Below are positions 24,772 to 33,307 of a stretch of DNA of 33,307 nucleotides, in pieces. Origin of the DNA: Bacteroidota bacterium (lineage in GTDB: Bacteria > Bacteroidota > Bacteroidia > B-17B0 > Aurantibacillaceae). Numbering within the stretch: the first letter of the stretch is position 1; the number at the start of each line of letters is the position of its first letter. Below the pieces are notes generated by a model. The model ran no database searches. It was not told where the DNA came from and saw only the letters and a list, made by a program, of their open reading frames with translations. The translations under genes and the position numbers were made by a program. The stretch spans positions 1 through 33,307 of the forward strand of contig JACDDR010000031.1 in NCBI GenBank assembly GCA_013816895.1, given 5' to 3'.

Positions 24772-25617
24772 ATGGAACCAAAAGGAAAACTTATTATCAT
24801 AGGTGGACATGAAGATAAAATAATTGACGGTGAAAATTTAATTATCGGAAAACGATCGTATCAACGGCCCTACATTGAAATACTGGACGCTCTTATTTCC
24901 AAAGAACCAGGCTCGCACCATCTTATCGAAATCATTACCACTGCTTCTACCTTGCCTGCCCAGATCGAAGAAATGTACAGGGAAGCTTACAAGACCGCCA
25001 AATTTTATTACATCGGTTTTATTCATATTGAAAGGCCTGAGGATGGCGAAAATCCCTCCTATATTCAACGCGTCAATTATTGCAGCACCGTTTTTTTTAC
25101 AGGTGGCGACCAGCTCCGTTTAACTTCCATTTTAAATGGGTCAAAAATTCTGGAAGTAATAAAACGAAAATACCATGAGGATAAAGCCTTTGTGGTAGCG
25201 GGTACCAGCGCGGGCGCTATGGCCATCCCAAAAACCATAATAACCGGAGGAATAATAAAGGAAGCCCTGATGAAAGGTGACATTAAAACCGGCGGAGGAC
25301 TTGAGTTTCATTCCGGAATAATTGTTGACACACATTTTATTAAGCGCGGCCGTTTTGCAAGACTGGCACATGCTGTGGCCTTAAACCCTTCTCTCCTTGG
25401 TATTGGTCTGGGTGAAGACACCGCGCTTTGTATAACACACGGTAACCAGGCCGAATGCATGGGATCGGGAATGGCTATTTTAATTGACGGAAACGAAATT
25501 AATAATACGAACGTGCATTCAGCAGACAATGAAACACCCATCATCATCGAAAATTTAAAGGTGCATATTCTTGCCGAAGGAAGTAAATTCGATCTGGACA
25601 AAAGAAAATTCATTTAA
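24772..25617 (+). CDS. cphB: cyanophycinase-like serine peptidase (family S51)
   Basis: The 281-residue protein has no signal peptide, so it is probably cytoplasmic. The nucleophile elbow is AGTSAGAM (143-150, Ser146). Other family motifs are FFTGGDQLRLT (108-118), VDTHFIKRGRFARL (185-198) and GLGEDTAL (212-219). Cyanophycinase cleaves the multi-L-arginyl-poly-L-aspartate storage polymer to beta-Asp-Arg dipeptides; relatives can act on other beta-aspartyl peptides. No cyanophycin synthetase (cphA) or isoaspartyl dipeptidase gene is in the window, so the substrate is uncertain. It is followed 39 bases later by a secreted transglutaminase-like gene on the same strand, probably an operon. Confidence 0.85.
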   Translation: MEPKGKLIIIGGHEDKIIDGENLIIGKRSYQRPYIEILDALISKEPGSHHLIEIITTASTLPAQIEEMYREAYKTAKFYYIGFIHIERPEDGENPSYIQRVNYCSTVFFTGGDQLRLTSILNGSKILEVIKRKYHEDKAFVVAGTSAGAMAIPKTIITGGIIKEALMKGDIKTGGGLEFHSGIIVDTHFIKRGRFARLAHAVALNPSLLGIGLGEDTALCITHGNQAECMGSGMAILIDGNEINNTNVHSADNETPIIIENLKVHILAEGSKFDLDKRKFI

Positions 25618-25656
25618 TTCTGTTTGTGCCTCAAAAAAATTATCTTCGGATATTCT

Positions 25657-27033
25657 ATGTCTTTTTTACAACCATCATACTTTCTTCATTTTATTGTCTG
25701 CGTTCTATATATCTCTTTTAGTTCAGCATCCGCGCAACGCGAAATAATTTTAAAACGAGCACTCCTGATTAAATCCGACAATCCCGATTACTCCCTTCAC
25801 CGCTGCGATTATGCGCTGCTTGTGCCCGCCGACAGACCGGGAAAACAAACCATTCTTGAATATAAATATCCGTCTTTACAACCCAACCATGTTAAGAAAA
25901 CAGAAAGCAGCGAATATTATCTCAACTGGAAAAACATAAGCTTCTCACAACTGAATAAGAATATTCTCGAGGTCAGCATCCGGCTTAAATTATTTAAATA
26001 TGATTTGAACACTGCCAAGATTAAACCCCTCATAGATGCTTCGGACCTCGATACGCTTTTGTATTTGAAAGATGAAGAAAACTTCAGGAGCAAAGCAAAA
26101 AGTATTCAGCAAGTTGCCTCAGGCCTCACCGGCAATAACCGCGAAGATATAGTGAGAGCTGTTTTTAACTACGTAGTTAAAAGTCTTGATTATCATATCT
26201 TCTTTTACCAGGATCGTGGCGCAAAACAGGCTTTAAAAGATGGTAAGGGCGATTGTACCGAGTATTCCGAATTGATGATCACCTTGTGCCGCGCCAAAAA
26301 AATACCAGCACGAATTGTTATGGGATTAATTCCTAAAATCAATGGAGAGATAGGCCATCATAACTGGGTGGAAGTTTTTTTCCCGCAGTACGGCTGGGTT
26401 GCCTTTGATCCCACCTGGGCCGATCACCCCAAAGCAACCACCACTTTTTCTTCCATGAAAAATACATATGTACAATTAAGTAATAAACGATACATCACCA
26501 GTATTCTTTGTCCGTGTTACTCCAAAGGAATTCCTTTTGGCATTAGATTACGCGATACCTGCGAGGATCTCCAAAAAAACATAAGTTCAAAAATAAAAGA
26601 GATGGTTAGTTATTACAATAGCAATAACCTTCCAAAAGCGGCTTCGCTTGCTGATTCTCTATTGTCCTATGAACCCGACAACAGCACACTTTGGTCGTTT
26701 CGCGGGGTGATTTACGCAAGGCTGGAAAATTTCGAAAAAGGTTTTGAATGCATGGCCACCTCCCTTAAAAATTCTGACAGTCGCGAAGAGAAAAACCAGA
26801 GTCTCTATGCGTTTTCAAATTTTTACGCGCTCAAAGGAGAGGGAGAAAATGCCGTAAAATATTTACAGGATGCTCTTGAATTTGGTTTTGCAAATTATGA
26901 GCACATATACGCAGATAAAGATTTTGATAAGATAAAAGAATATCCGCCTTTTGTGAAGCTGCTGGAAGAACTAAAGATAAAACAGAAAAATGAAGCCGCT
27001 GCAAAACAGGCAGGTAAAGAAAAAGAAAAATGA
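25657..27033 (+). CDS. secreted transglutaminase-like protein with repeat-like C-terminal half
   Basis: The start is taken at the ATG at 25657 (458 residues), directly before a good signal peptide (YFLHFIVCVLYISFSSASAQ); the frame also reads back to a TTG at 25624. The transglutaminase-like core has a complete triad: Cys200 (GKGDCTEYSELM), His235 (HHNWVEVFFPQYGW) and Asp251 (AFDPTWAD). Residues ~310-445 are helical and TPR-like (WSFRGVIYARLENFEKGFECM, YALKGEGENAVKYLQDAL). The tail is Lys/Glu/Gln-rich. Bacterial members of this fold are usually cysteine peptidases or peptide-modifying enzymes rather than cross-linkers. The stop overlaps the next start (ATGA), so translation is probably coupled to the GNAT gene. 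Confidence 0.85.
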   Translation: MSFLQPSYFLHFIVCVLYISFSSASAQREIILKRALLIKSDNPDYSLHRCDYALLVPADRPGKQTILEYKYPSLQPNHVKKTESSEYYLNWKNISFSQLNKNILEVSIRLKLFKYDLNTAKIKPLIDASDLDTLLYLKDEENFRSKAKSIQQVASGLTGNNREDIVRAVFNYVVKSLDYHIFFYQDRGAKQALKDGKGDCTEYSELMITLCRAKKIPARIVMGLIPKINGEIGHHNWVEVFFPQYGWVAFDPTWADHPKATTTFSSMKNTYVQLSNKRYITSILCPCYSKGIPFGIRLRDTCEDLQKNISSKIKEMVSYYNSNNLPKAASLADSLLSYEPDNSTLWSFRGVIYARLENFEKGFECMATSLKNSDSREEKNQSLYAFSNFYALKGEGENAVKYLQDALEFGFANYEHIYADKDFDKIKEYPPFVKLLEELKIKQKNEAAAKQAGKEKEK

Positions 27034-27554
27034 ATTATACCTACAACGATCATTTGCAGTCTAACCGTTTATCCACACGCTTTCTAACAGCAGAGGACAC
27101 CGAAGCATGGTCGCACTTTTTTAAAGATCAGGAAGCTGTTCAATATTTTCCTGATTTAGGGATTAGCGATCCTGCCGAAAGAGCTACACATTGGATTCAG
27201 AAACAGTTGGGGCGCTATCACGAAAAACGTTTCGGATTACAGGCGCTTATTGATAAGAAAACAAATGAATTTGTAGGACAATGCGGTTTGCTTCTACAAG
27301 AGGTGGACGAAATAACAGAGGTTGAAGTAGGCTACCATATTTTTAAAAAATACTGGGGCCAGGGCTATGCGCCAGAAGCAGCAAAGCTTTTTCTGAATTA
27401 CGCATTCCAAAACAAGTTTACCGAATCCGTTATTTCCATTATAGATATAAGAAATACGAAGTCGCAGCGCGTTGCAGAAAAAAACAATCTTGCGCGCGAA
27501 AAACAGACACGCTGGAACAACCTGGATGTTTTTATTTACAGAATCACTGCTTAA
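27030..27554 (+). CDS. GNAT-family acetyltransferase (RimJ/RimL-like)
   Basis: The 174-residue cytoplasmic protein follows the RimJ/RimL-like GNAT pattern: LSTRFLTAEDTEAW at the N-terminus, then FVGQCGLL, then EVEVGYHIFKKYWGQGYAPE, where the acetyl-CoA pyrophosphate-binding turn (YWGQGYA) is visible, and NTKSQRVAEKNN. The family transfers acetyl groups to amines of proteins, amino acids or small molecules; the substrate cannot be predicted. Its ATG overlaps the upstream TGA (27030-27033), so it is part of the cyanophycinase-transglutaminase unit. It ends 15 bases before the stop of the convergent histidine kinase gene. Confidence 0.88.
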   Translation: MNYTYNDHLQSNRLSTRFLTAEDTEAWSHFFKDQEAVQYFPDLGISDPAERATHWIQKQLGRYHEKRFGLQALIDKKTNEFVGQCGLLLQEVDEITEVEVGYHIFKKYWGQGYAPEAAKLFLNYAFQNKFTESVISIIDIRNTKSQRVAEKNNLAREKQTRWNNLDVFIYRITA

Positions 27555-27569
27555 TCTTTTACGACGTTT

Positions 27570-30500
27570 TTAATTTCCTTTGCGGAACTCCATGTAAAAC
27601 GTGGTGCCCTTATTTTCTTTCGATTCAAAATAAATACAACCCCCAAAACCGCTCATGATGTTTTTTACCATAGCAAGTCCGAGTCCCGACCCCGTTGACT
27701 TTGTAGTGAAATTCGGTTCAAATATTTTCTCGCGCATAGCTTCGGCAATACCGCAACCGTTATCCTCGATCGATACTTTATAGAGATCATCTTCAAATCT
27801 AGCAGTGATGCTGATCCAGGGCTCCTCAACTCCTTCTATAGCCTGCATCGCGTTCTTAATAATATTATTAAATACCCTCAAAGCCTGCTCTTTATCGCCC
27901 AATACAAAAATTTCTTCCGCCGGCAGATTTGTATGAATAACGCTCGCGCGTTTTTTATCAAAGAGATTGACAGTAGAATTAATCACCTCCGTTAAGTTAA
28001 CGCTCTGCAAATTAGTGCCCGGCAACTTAGCGAAGTTGCTGAATTCATTGGCTATGCCCGCCAGGGTGTCAATTTGTTCAATAATGCTGCGACTCGCTGT
28101 TTCAAATTTTTCATTAAATCCTTCCGGATTATTTTTCATTACATGCTGCAGATACTGCAGGTTTAATTTCATAGGCGTAAGAGGATTCTTTATTTCATGC
28201 GCTACCTGTTTTGCCATTTCCCTCCAGGCGCTTTCCCGCTCGCTTTGAGCCAAAAGCGTGGCACTGTGCTCAAGTTTCAACAACATGTTATTGTACTCGT
28301 TCACCAGTTTTCCTACCTCATCATTACTGCTCCAGTTAATGGTTTCATTTTGTTTTCCCAATGTAATGTTTGAGATCTGCTGCTTTATTAAACGCAAAGG
28401 TTTTGTAATATACCCGGCAAGAATTAAACCTGCCAGGATACTGATCACAAATAAAATAACATACACATTAATGAGCGCACTGATGATTCCCGACAGTTCA
28501 TTCACCAGATCGCTCTGCTTTGCAAAATAAGGCAGGTTTACAAACCCCAGCAAGGTTTTGTTGGAACTGTAAACCGGTGTGTAAAGCGAAAGATACTGCA
28601 GTGTTCCGGCCTTCTCATTATAAGAATAAGCAGATGCCTTGTTCTCTTTTAAATTAAAATAAGCCTTTGGATTAGCTACACCTGCTGCCAATCCTTTTTC
28701 ATAAAGCCGCGGCTGGCTGGTGTTGAACAAAGTTCCGTGCTGATCAAACAAGCTGATGTCGGTATTAAACAAATGCGTGAGCTCTTTCAGTTTTAAATTC
28801 ACCAGTTCTTTCTGATTCACATCAAACAATTCCTCCGGCTTAAACATAACCGCCAGTTCATTTTCAATGGTCTGCGTTTTTTCCTGCAACTGTTTGATGT
28901 TATCCGTTTCAAATTGTTTCGAAACCAGGTTGCCTGAAGTAATACCAACGGCCGACATCGCAAGGAGTAATAAAACAATAACAATGGTTTGAATTCTTCT
29001 GGTTAACGACGCGTTATTAAAATTGGTGGTGAACAAAGTCGCGTAAACATAATAGCAGAGAAAACTGACTATGGAAAAGAATAAAAACAGGTACGAATTA
29101 TAGGTGAAACGATAATTCCAGTCCTTTACTTTTTTACTGATAATGATGCGCGTAGATTCATCCGGCGAAAAATAATGATGGATGTATTCTTTGTCCTGAC
29201 CTGCCAGCGCAGTTGAGTCGCGGAAATAAAAGGGATAATTAAATTCGCCATAACGGTTCGTGTTCTGATCCGAACGGTAAACCGCGTAACTGGAATTTTT
29301 TAAATTTTCCTGTTTCTGTTGCGGCGATTGATCGAGCAGTAAATCAGGAAAGGTACCGAGTTCTTCAAATTGTTTGGGCTCCAGTAAAACATACAGGTTT
29401 TTGTCGGCGAGCCCTATCTTTCCAATGTACCGCGAATTTTTCTTATACGCTTTCACGAAAAAAAGTTCAGGTGAAAAAGTAGAGTCGGAATTAAATTTGA
29501 TCTGGTCCTCAAAAAAACCTTCGTTCAATAAAATTGCCTGGCCAGGTGTGAGCAGAGGCCTACAGTCCTTATCAAACATGGAGAACTCGATGTTATACCG
29601 GTTAAAATATCCGCTGAAGTATTTTTGTTTTAAAAGAGAGGCTATTTCTTTTTCGCTGCCCGGCAAAAAATTTAGCAGCACGCCGAGTTTAGTGTCGTTA
29701 TGAATTCGCTGTGGCAAGCCCGCGAATTCGCTTTCCAGCAAGGGGTCCTGGCGCTCACTGAGATTGTAGGCTAGAACCTCGAGGTGTTGTTTCTCATCTT
29801 TATCAATGTAGTAATTAAAAAAACCGGAAGTAATCGCCGACATCACCAGGATGAGAATTCCCATCCCAAGCGAAAAGCGTTGATACCGCAGTTTTACCAG
29901 AACGTATAATACCGCTGCAAACAGCAAGGGCCAAAGATCCTGTAAAAAACTATCCATTGGCGCAATAAAATGCAGGCACAGGCAGAGCGCCAAAGCAGTG
30001 CTGATATATTTAATAAAATCAATGAGCAGCGATTTGTCGAAAAAACTGCAGGTTCGGTACAGTGTTACAAACAGCGCCAGCGAATTAAAAACAAGACTTA
30101 ATAAACCAACTGCTGCAGCAATACGGATATTGAACACACTTAAAAAATCAAAGGACAGTGTGGAATTAATCACCAGGCTTTTTAATGAATGATTGAATTG
30201 CCAGATAATAAAAAAAGCAAGAATAAATAACATCACAAACTGAAGGATGCGCTCGCGCCAGTTATTAAACACGGAAAATTTTAAATGAAATAATAATGAG
30301 ATATAAAGGAGAGCTGTTGAATTGAACAACACATCGGCAAGACTATTATTCATCACAGAACCAGCGTTAGCAAATAAACGCAGGTTGTAAAGAAAAGTAC
30401 CGGAAAGAAGAGCCGGCTTTAAATAAATGATGACTTTAAGAATGACTATTGGCAACAACACTAGCGCGAGATTCCGGTAACTGTTATTTCTTTTGAAAAA

Positions 30501-31151
30501 CACCATGAGTGAAATAAGCAGCGCTATAAAACCCGTTAAAAAAACATAGGCGCAAGACAGGTTAACAGCCGGTTTAAAATAGTGTTCTTCATTGCCCTTT
30601 AACCCGAATAATTTTTCATTCTTTAGATTTACATCCGCGTCGCCACTTGTTTTTTCAAGTAACTCAATTTCACCCGGAATTTCCGTCCAGTTTAAAAATT
30701 CATTCTTCAGGTAATTGTTCTGAAGATCGTAAATAGGTTTAATAAGGCATACCGCATAAGCCGTTACATTATCTTTTCGAATTTTGCTGCACAAATAATA
30801 ACCGTGTTTCAGTTTCAAGAGGCCTTCGTTTTTTTGAAAGGCTTTTAATCCCTCTTCAACCGGCAGCTGAGAATTATTCCAGAAAACAAGGCTGTCGTTT
30901 TTAAACAAATAAACGCCAATGTTCTTTTTATCAAAAGCATCGTAAAGAGAGCTGTTGCTTCCCGGGGCCCGCACAGACAAAAGAGTATCCAATACGGCAT
31001 TGCATTCTTTTAATTTGTATTCGAGGTTGTTTCCGGCTTGTGTTGCAATTTTTGAAAGACTCACCGAAAAAAAACTGTTGACTATAAAAGCGCCAACGAT
31101 AGCGATACTGCTTAATACAAGAATGATTGCGTTGGTTTTAGCTTTGAGCAT
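27570..31151 (-). CDS. large orphan sensor histidine kinase (NtrY-like kinase core, three extracytoplasmic regions)
   Basis: The 1193-residue protein has about 12 hydrophobic segments: 7-28, eight between 199 and 447, then 686-708, 720-741 and 889-913. They leave three large extracytoplasmic regions (29-198, 448-685, 742-888), and this count puts the kinase core in the cytoplasm. A HAMP-like linker (914-965) precedes the dimerisation domain with phospho-acceptor His985 ([14 protein letters not shown]). The ATPase domain has the N box [13 protein letters not shown], the G1 box EDNGCGIA (1129-1136) and the G2 box GSGLGLAMV (1154-1162). The core resembles NtrY-type kinases. No response regulator gene is adjacent, so its partner is unknown. 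The signal is unknown; the last sensor region looks PAS/Cache-like. Confidence 0.9.
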   Translation of the reverse strand: MLKAKTNAIILVLSSIAIVGAFIVNSFFSVSLSKIATQAGNNLEYKLKECNAVLDTLLSVRAPGSNSSLYDAFDKKNIGVYLFKNDSLVFWNNSQLPVEEGLKAFQKNEGLLKLKHGYYLCSKIRKDNVTAYAVCLIKPIYDLQNNYLKNEFLNWTEIPGEIELLEKTSGDADVNLKNEKLFGLKGNEEHYFKPAVNLSCAYVFLTGFIALLISLMVFFKRNNSYRNLALVLLPIVILKVIIYLKPALLSGTFLYNLRLFANAGSVMNNSLADVLFNSTALLYISLLFHLKFSVFNNWRERILQFVMLFILAFFIIWQFNHSLKSLVINSTLSFDFLSVFNIRIAAAVGLLSLVFNSLALFVTLYRTCSFFDKSLLIDFIKYISTALALCLCLHFIAPMDSFLQDLWPLLFAAVLYVLVKLRYQRFSLGMGILILVMSAITSGFFNYYIDKDEKQHLEVLAYNLSERQDPLLESEFAGLPQRIHNDTKLGVLLNFLPGSEKEIASLLKQKYFSGYFNRYNIEFSMFDKDCRPLLTPGQAILLNEGFFEDQIKFNSDSTFSPELFFVKAYKKNSRYIGKIGLADKNLYVLLEPKQFEELGTFPDLLLDQSPQQKQENLKNSSYAVYRSDQNTNRYGEFNYPFYFRDSTALAGQDKEYIHHYFSPDESTRIIISKKVKDWNYRFTYNSYLFLFFSIVSFLCYYVYATLFTTNFNNASLTRRIQTIVIVLLLLAMSAVGITSGNLVSKQFETDNIKQLQEKTQTIENELAVMFKPEELFDVNQKELVNLKLKELTHLFNTDISLFDQHGTLFNTSQPRLYEKGLAAGVANPKAYFNLKENKASAYSYNEKAGTLQYLSLYTPVYSSNKTLLGFVNLPYFAKQSDLVNELSGIISALINVYVILFVISILAGLILAGYITKPLRLIKQQISNITLGKQNETINWSSNDEVGKLVNEYNNMLLKLEHSATLLAQSERESAWREMAKQVAHEIKNPLTPMKLNLQYLQHVMKNNPEGFNEKFETASRSIIEQIDTLAGIANEFSNFAKLPGTNLQSVNLTEVINSTVNLFDKKRASVIHTNLPAEEIFVLGDKEQALRVFNNIIKNAMQAIEGVEEPWISITARFEDDLYKVSIEDNGCGIAEAMREKIFEPNFTTKSTGSGLGLAMVKNIMSGFGGCIYFESKENKGTTFYMEFRKGN

Positions 31152-31222
31152 GAATGAAGCAAATTAAGAAAAATATTGTGAAAAATGCGAAAAAATCTCT
31201 TTTATGCTGAGCATATTGCGGT

Positions 31223-31230
31223 TATATTTG
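31223..31230 (+). promoter_or_regulatory. candidate -7 element of the GT-C glycosyltransferase gene (TATATTTG)
   Basis: TATATTTG matches TAnnTTTG exactly and lies 22 bases before the ATG, giving a short predicted leader. The -33 region near 31201 reads TTTA rather than TTTG, a weak match. Confidence 0.45.
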
Positions 31231-31252
31231 TATTTTGCAGAATATATAATTT

Positions 31253-33307
31253 ATGGCACAACCCTCTAAAAGTCTAAAACAACCCACATTTCCGGAGTTG
31301 ACCCAAAAATTTAAGTACTTCACGTTTTTAACCCATAAGATGGCGATGCTCATCGTGGGTGTTGTTGGATTTACGTTTTACATAACCTCTATTAACGGCG
31401 AATATGCGTTGGATGACGGTATTATTATTCACCAGAATGACCACGTTATTAAAGGATTCAGGGGGATAAAAGACATTTTAACCCGGGATGCCTACGAAAG
31501 TTTTTACCGTCGTATGTGCGCTACCGATCAGTTAGCCGGGGGCCGTTACCGTCCTTTATCCGTTGTTAGTTTTGCTATTGAACAGCAGTTCATTCATCCT
31601 TACCGCACCGGACTCTATTATAAAGCGGAGGACTCCAATAAAAACGGAGTACTGGATAAAGAGCAAACCAGCTATACCACTCCCTGCGGCAGACCTGAAA
31701 CCAATTATGAATACAACGAATACATTGATGTAAACGGTGATAATATTGTTCAACCAAACGAATGCTACCAGTGCTGGGATCTTAACAAGGATTTTAAAAA
31801 TCAGTTTGATGAAGATTTAAATGTGGATGGTGTATTTAACGAAGTGGATTGCCAGGTGTACGGCGCTAAACTCAGGCACTTTAACAACATCTGGACCTTT
31901 GCTCTTGGCTGCATGTTTCTTTACCTTGTGTTCTCACGCTATTTTTTCAGATCCAATCAGGATCTTGCATTTCTGGCCGCTCTTATTTTTACAATGCACC
32001 CGATTCACTCCGAAGCAATTGCCAATGTAAAAAGCCGCGATGAGATTTTCTCACTGATTTTCGTCTCGCTCACCTTCCTCTACTCTTTCAAATATCTCGA
32101 AACTAAAAAAGGGATGGATCTCTTCTGGGCATCGGTCATGTTCCTGCTTGCATTGCTTTCAAAAGAATATGCGATCATGTTGCTCATCCTTGTTCCTTTA
32201 GCGGTTTATACATTTACAGATAACGATGTGGATCTTGAAGAATATTTTACGAGTAAACTTGCTTTACGCGCTGCGGTGGTATTAGGAGTTACCGTTGTAG
32301 TATTCGTTATTCACAAAGTGGTAATCGATAGCATGGACTCTTCGCACCTCGTGAAACGCTCCATCAGCTTTATCGCTTTAATTGGCCTTTGTTACCTGGC
32401 ACTCAAGCGGGTCAACGAATCCGCGCTGATTAAGCGATTAAAGGAATTTACGTTTACCAAAGAGTTCAAGAATCTTTTGATTATAGCCGGTGGATTTTTG
32501 ATTTGTGCTATCGCGATGCTGTTGCTGAAAAGAAACTTTGACATGCACGCGCAACCAGGTGCCAAACCAATCCGTTCGTTCTGGTTCTTCCCGTTCTTAT
32601 ACCTTGGCATCATGTCACTTGGTTTTTCAAAAACATTCAGAGAAAGCAAATTCATAAACCTCATGAGCTGGTTTGGATTTGTAATGCTGTTTTATTTAGG
32701 AATGCGTTTGGTGGCCGTGAAGCTAAAGCCAGGCGTGCCTGATACTGAGATTCTGAACAATCCATACTTACTTGCCGACGGCGAAGAACGTTTTGCTACC
32801 AAAGGATATGTACTTTTAAAATACCTCTTCCTGCAGTTCTTCCCAAGCACACTCTCTTCCGATTATTCGTATAACACTATTGAGTACCGCCATTTTACAA
32901 GCTGGGACTTTTTAATATCGCTTGTAATCCATATTGGAATGGTAATAGCGGCTATTTATTATACAATTAAAAAACACATTCTTGGTTTCGCGTTCATGAC
33001 GTATATATTGTTCGCCTTACTGATAGGTAACGTATTAATGGATATTGGAGCTACCATGGGCGAACGTTTGATCTTTCACTCTTCGCTTGGTTTTGCAATT
33101 GCTGTAGCGTATTGGATACTTAAAGGATTTGATAAGCTCGCTACCGTTTCAATCAACGCCAGAAAAGGCGCATTGGTTGTGATAGTGCTGATTGTCGGAT
33201 TTTTCTTTGGCTGCAAAACATGGGAGCGAAATTACGATTGGAAAAATGACGTTACCTTGTTTTTAAAAGATGTAAAAACAATGCCTAATTCAGTGCTTGT
33301 GCTTGGT
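31253..33307 (+). CDS. TMTC-like GT-C glycosyltransferase with EF-hand-like loop insertion (3' end outside window)
   Basis: The frame is open from the ATG at 31253 to the window end (685 codons). After one membrane segment (about 30-47) come motifs of the TMTC/DUF1736 family: the acidic pair ALDDGI (52-57), GRYRPLSVVSF (97-107), HPIHSEAIANVKSRDEIFS (249-267), LLSKEYAI (301-308) and NPYLLADGEERFATKGYVLL. Further on are FFPSTLSSDY, GERLIFHSSLGF and KTWERNYDWKNDVTLF. Family members transfer a lipid-linked sugar (mannose in animal TMTCs) to protein on the extracytoplasmic side; TPR repeats normally follow and would lie beyond the window. The unusual part is residues ~122-202, inserted in the first extracytoplasmic loop, with several Asp/Asn-rich EF-hand-like loops and four cysteines. 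Confidence 0.85.
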   Translation, partial: MAQPSKSLKQPTFPELTQKFKYFTFLTHKMAMLIVGVVGFTFYITSINGEYALDDGIIIHQNDHVIKGFRGIKDILTRDAYESFYRRMCATDQLAGGRYRPLSVVSFAIEQQFIHPYRTGLYYKAEDSNKNGVLDKEQTSYTTPCGRPETNYEYNEYIDVNGDNIVQPNECYQCWDLNKDFKNQFDEDLNVDGVFNEVDCQVYGAKLRHFNNIWTFALGCMFLYLVFSRYFFRSNQDLAFLAALIFTMHPIHSEAIANVKSRDEIFSLIFVSLTFLYSFKYLETKKGMDLFWASVMFLLALLSKEYAIMLLILVPLAVYTFTDNDVDLEEYFTSKLALRAAVVLGVTVVVFVIHKVVIDSMDSSHLVKRSISFIALIGLCYLALKRVNESALIKRLKEFTFTKEFKNLLIIAGGFLICAIAMLLLKRNFDMHAQPGAKPIRSFWFFPFLYLGIMSLGFSKTFRESKFINLMSWFGFVMLFYLGMRLVAVKLKPGVPDTEILNNPYLLADGEERFATKGYVLLKYLFLQFFPSTLSSDYSYNTIEYRHFTSWDFLISLVIHIGMVIAAIYYTIKKHILGFAFMTYILFALLIGNVLMDIGATMGERLIFHSSLGFAIAVAYWILKGFDKLATVSINARKGALVVIVLIVGFFFGCKTWERNYDWKNDVTLFLKDVKTMPNSVLVLG
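31616..31858 (+). other. EF-hand-like, Cys-framed insertion in the GT-C glycosyltransferase
   Basis: Residues ~122-202 of the glycosyltransferase hold four D-x-N-x-(D/N) loops: DSNKNGVLDKEQ (127-138), DVNGDNIVQPNE (159-170), DLNKDFKNQFDE (176-187) and DLNVDGVFNEVD (188-199). The second and fourth fit the 12-residue EF-hand loop well, with an acidic residue at position 12. The first has Gln at position 12; the third lacks the hydrophobic position 8. Cys145, 171, 174 and 200 frame the cluster. Calcium binding is inferred from the pattern only. Confidence 0.6.

Noticed and set aside
27555..27569. Bidirectional terminator between the GNAT and histidine kinase genes
   Set aside because: Only 15 bases separate the stops, and no GC-rich stem with a T run is visible.

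Overview
The window comes from an aerobic member of the Bacteroidota (taxon inferred, not proven). Three things point there: type IX secretion (T9SS)-linked genes (a PorP/SprF-family protein and a secreted protein ending in a gliding-motility/T9SS type B sorting domain), an alternative complex III (ACIII) plus cytochrome c oxidase locus, and putative promoters of the Bacteroidota type (TAnnTTTG at -7) directly in front of several start codons. No tRNA, rRNA, CRISPR array, transposase or phage gene was seen. Most of the window is core, single-copy-style chromosome.

Layout. 1-3197 (+): the 3' part of an OmpA-family envelope protein with three tandem ~110-residue beta-sandwich repeats, a Bacteroidota-type GlmU-like sugar nucleotidyltransferase, and a small lipoprotein. 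3194-5095 (-): a long PurF-like amidophosphoribosyltransferase whose end overlaps the lipoprotein gene tail to tail. 5249-9088 (+): a secreted LTD/CotH-like protein with a T9SS sorting domain, followed by its probable PorP/SprF partner. 9177-12351 (+): a DUF4340 protein, the DNA polymerase sliding clamp DnaN, a DUF1761-like membrane protein with a clear terminator, and a small Cys-rich Kazal-like lipoprotein. 12364-12699 (-): an alkyltransferase-like (ATL) DNA-repair protein with Ala in place of the reactive Cys.

12853-24422 (-) is one co-directional respiratory block, transcribed actA-actB-actC-actD-actE-actF-coxB-coxA and closed by a terminator at 12814-12843. It encodes a quinol:cytochrome c oxidoreductase (ACIII) and the two catalytic subunits of an A1-type haem-copper oxidase. 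Together they would carry electrons from menaquinol through haems c to CuA, haem a/a3 and oxygen. The 349-bp gap 24423-24771 separates it from the divergent right-hand genes.

24772-27554 (+): a short operon of cyanophycinase, a secreted transglutaminase-like protein with a repeat-like C-terminal half, and a GNAT acetyltransferase. 27570-31151 (-): a 1193-residue orphan sensor histidine kinase with about 12 membrane segments and three large extracytoplasmic regions. 31253-33307 (+): the 5' part of a TMTC-like GT-C glycosyltransferase whose first extracytoplasmic loop carries a cluster of EF-hand-like Asp/Asn loops framed by cysteines.

I do not see a complete, undescribed multi-gene system. 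The most unusual signals are the EF-hand-like insertion in the GT-C enzyme, the CotH-like protein that lacks the expected acidic motif, the ATL protein, a 28-bp imperfect inverted repeat at 12713-12791, and the three-sensor histidine kinase.
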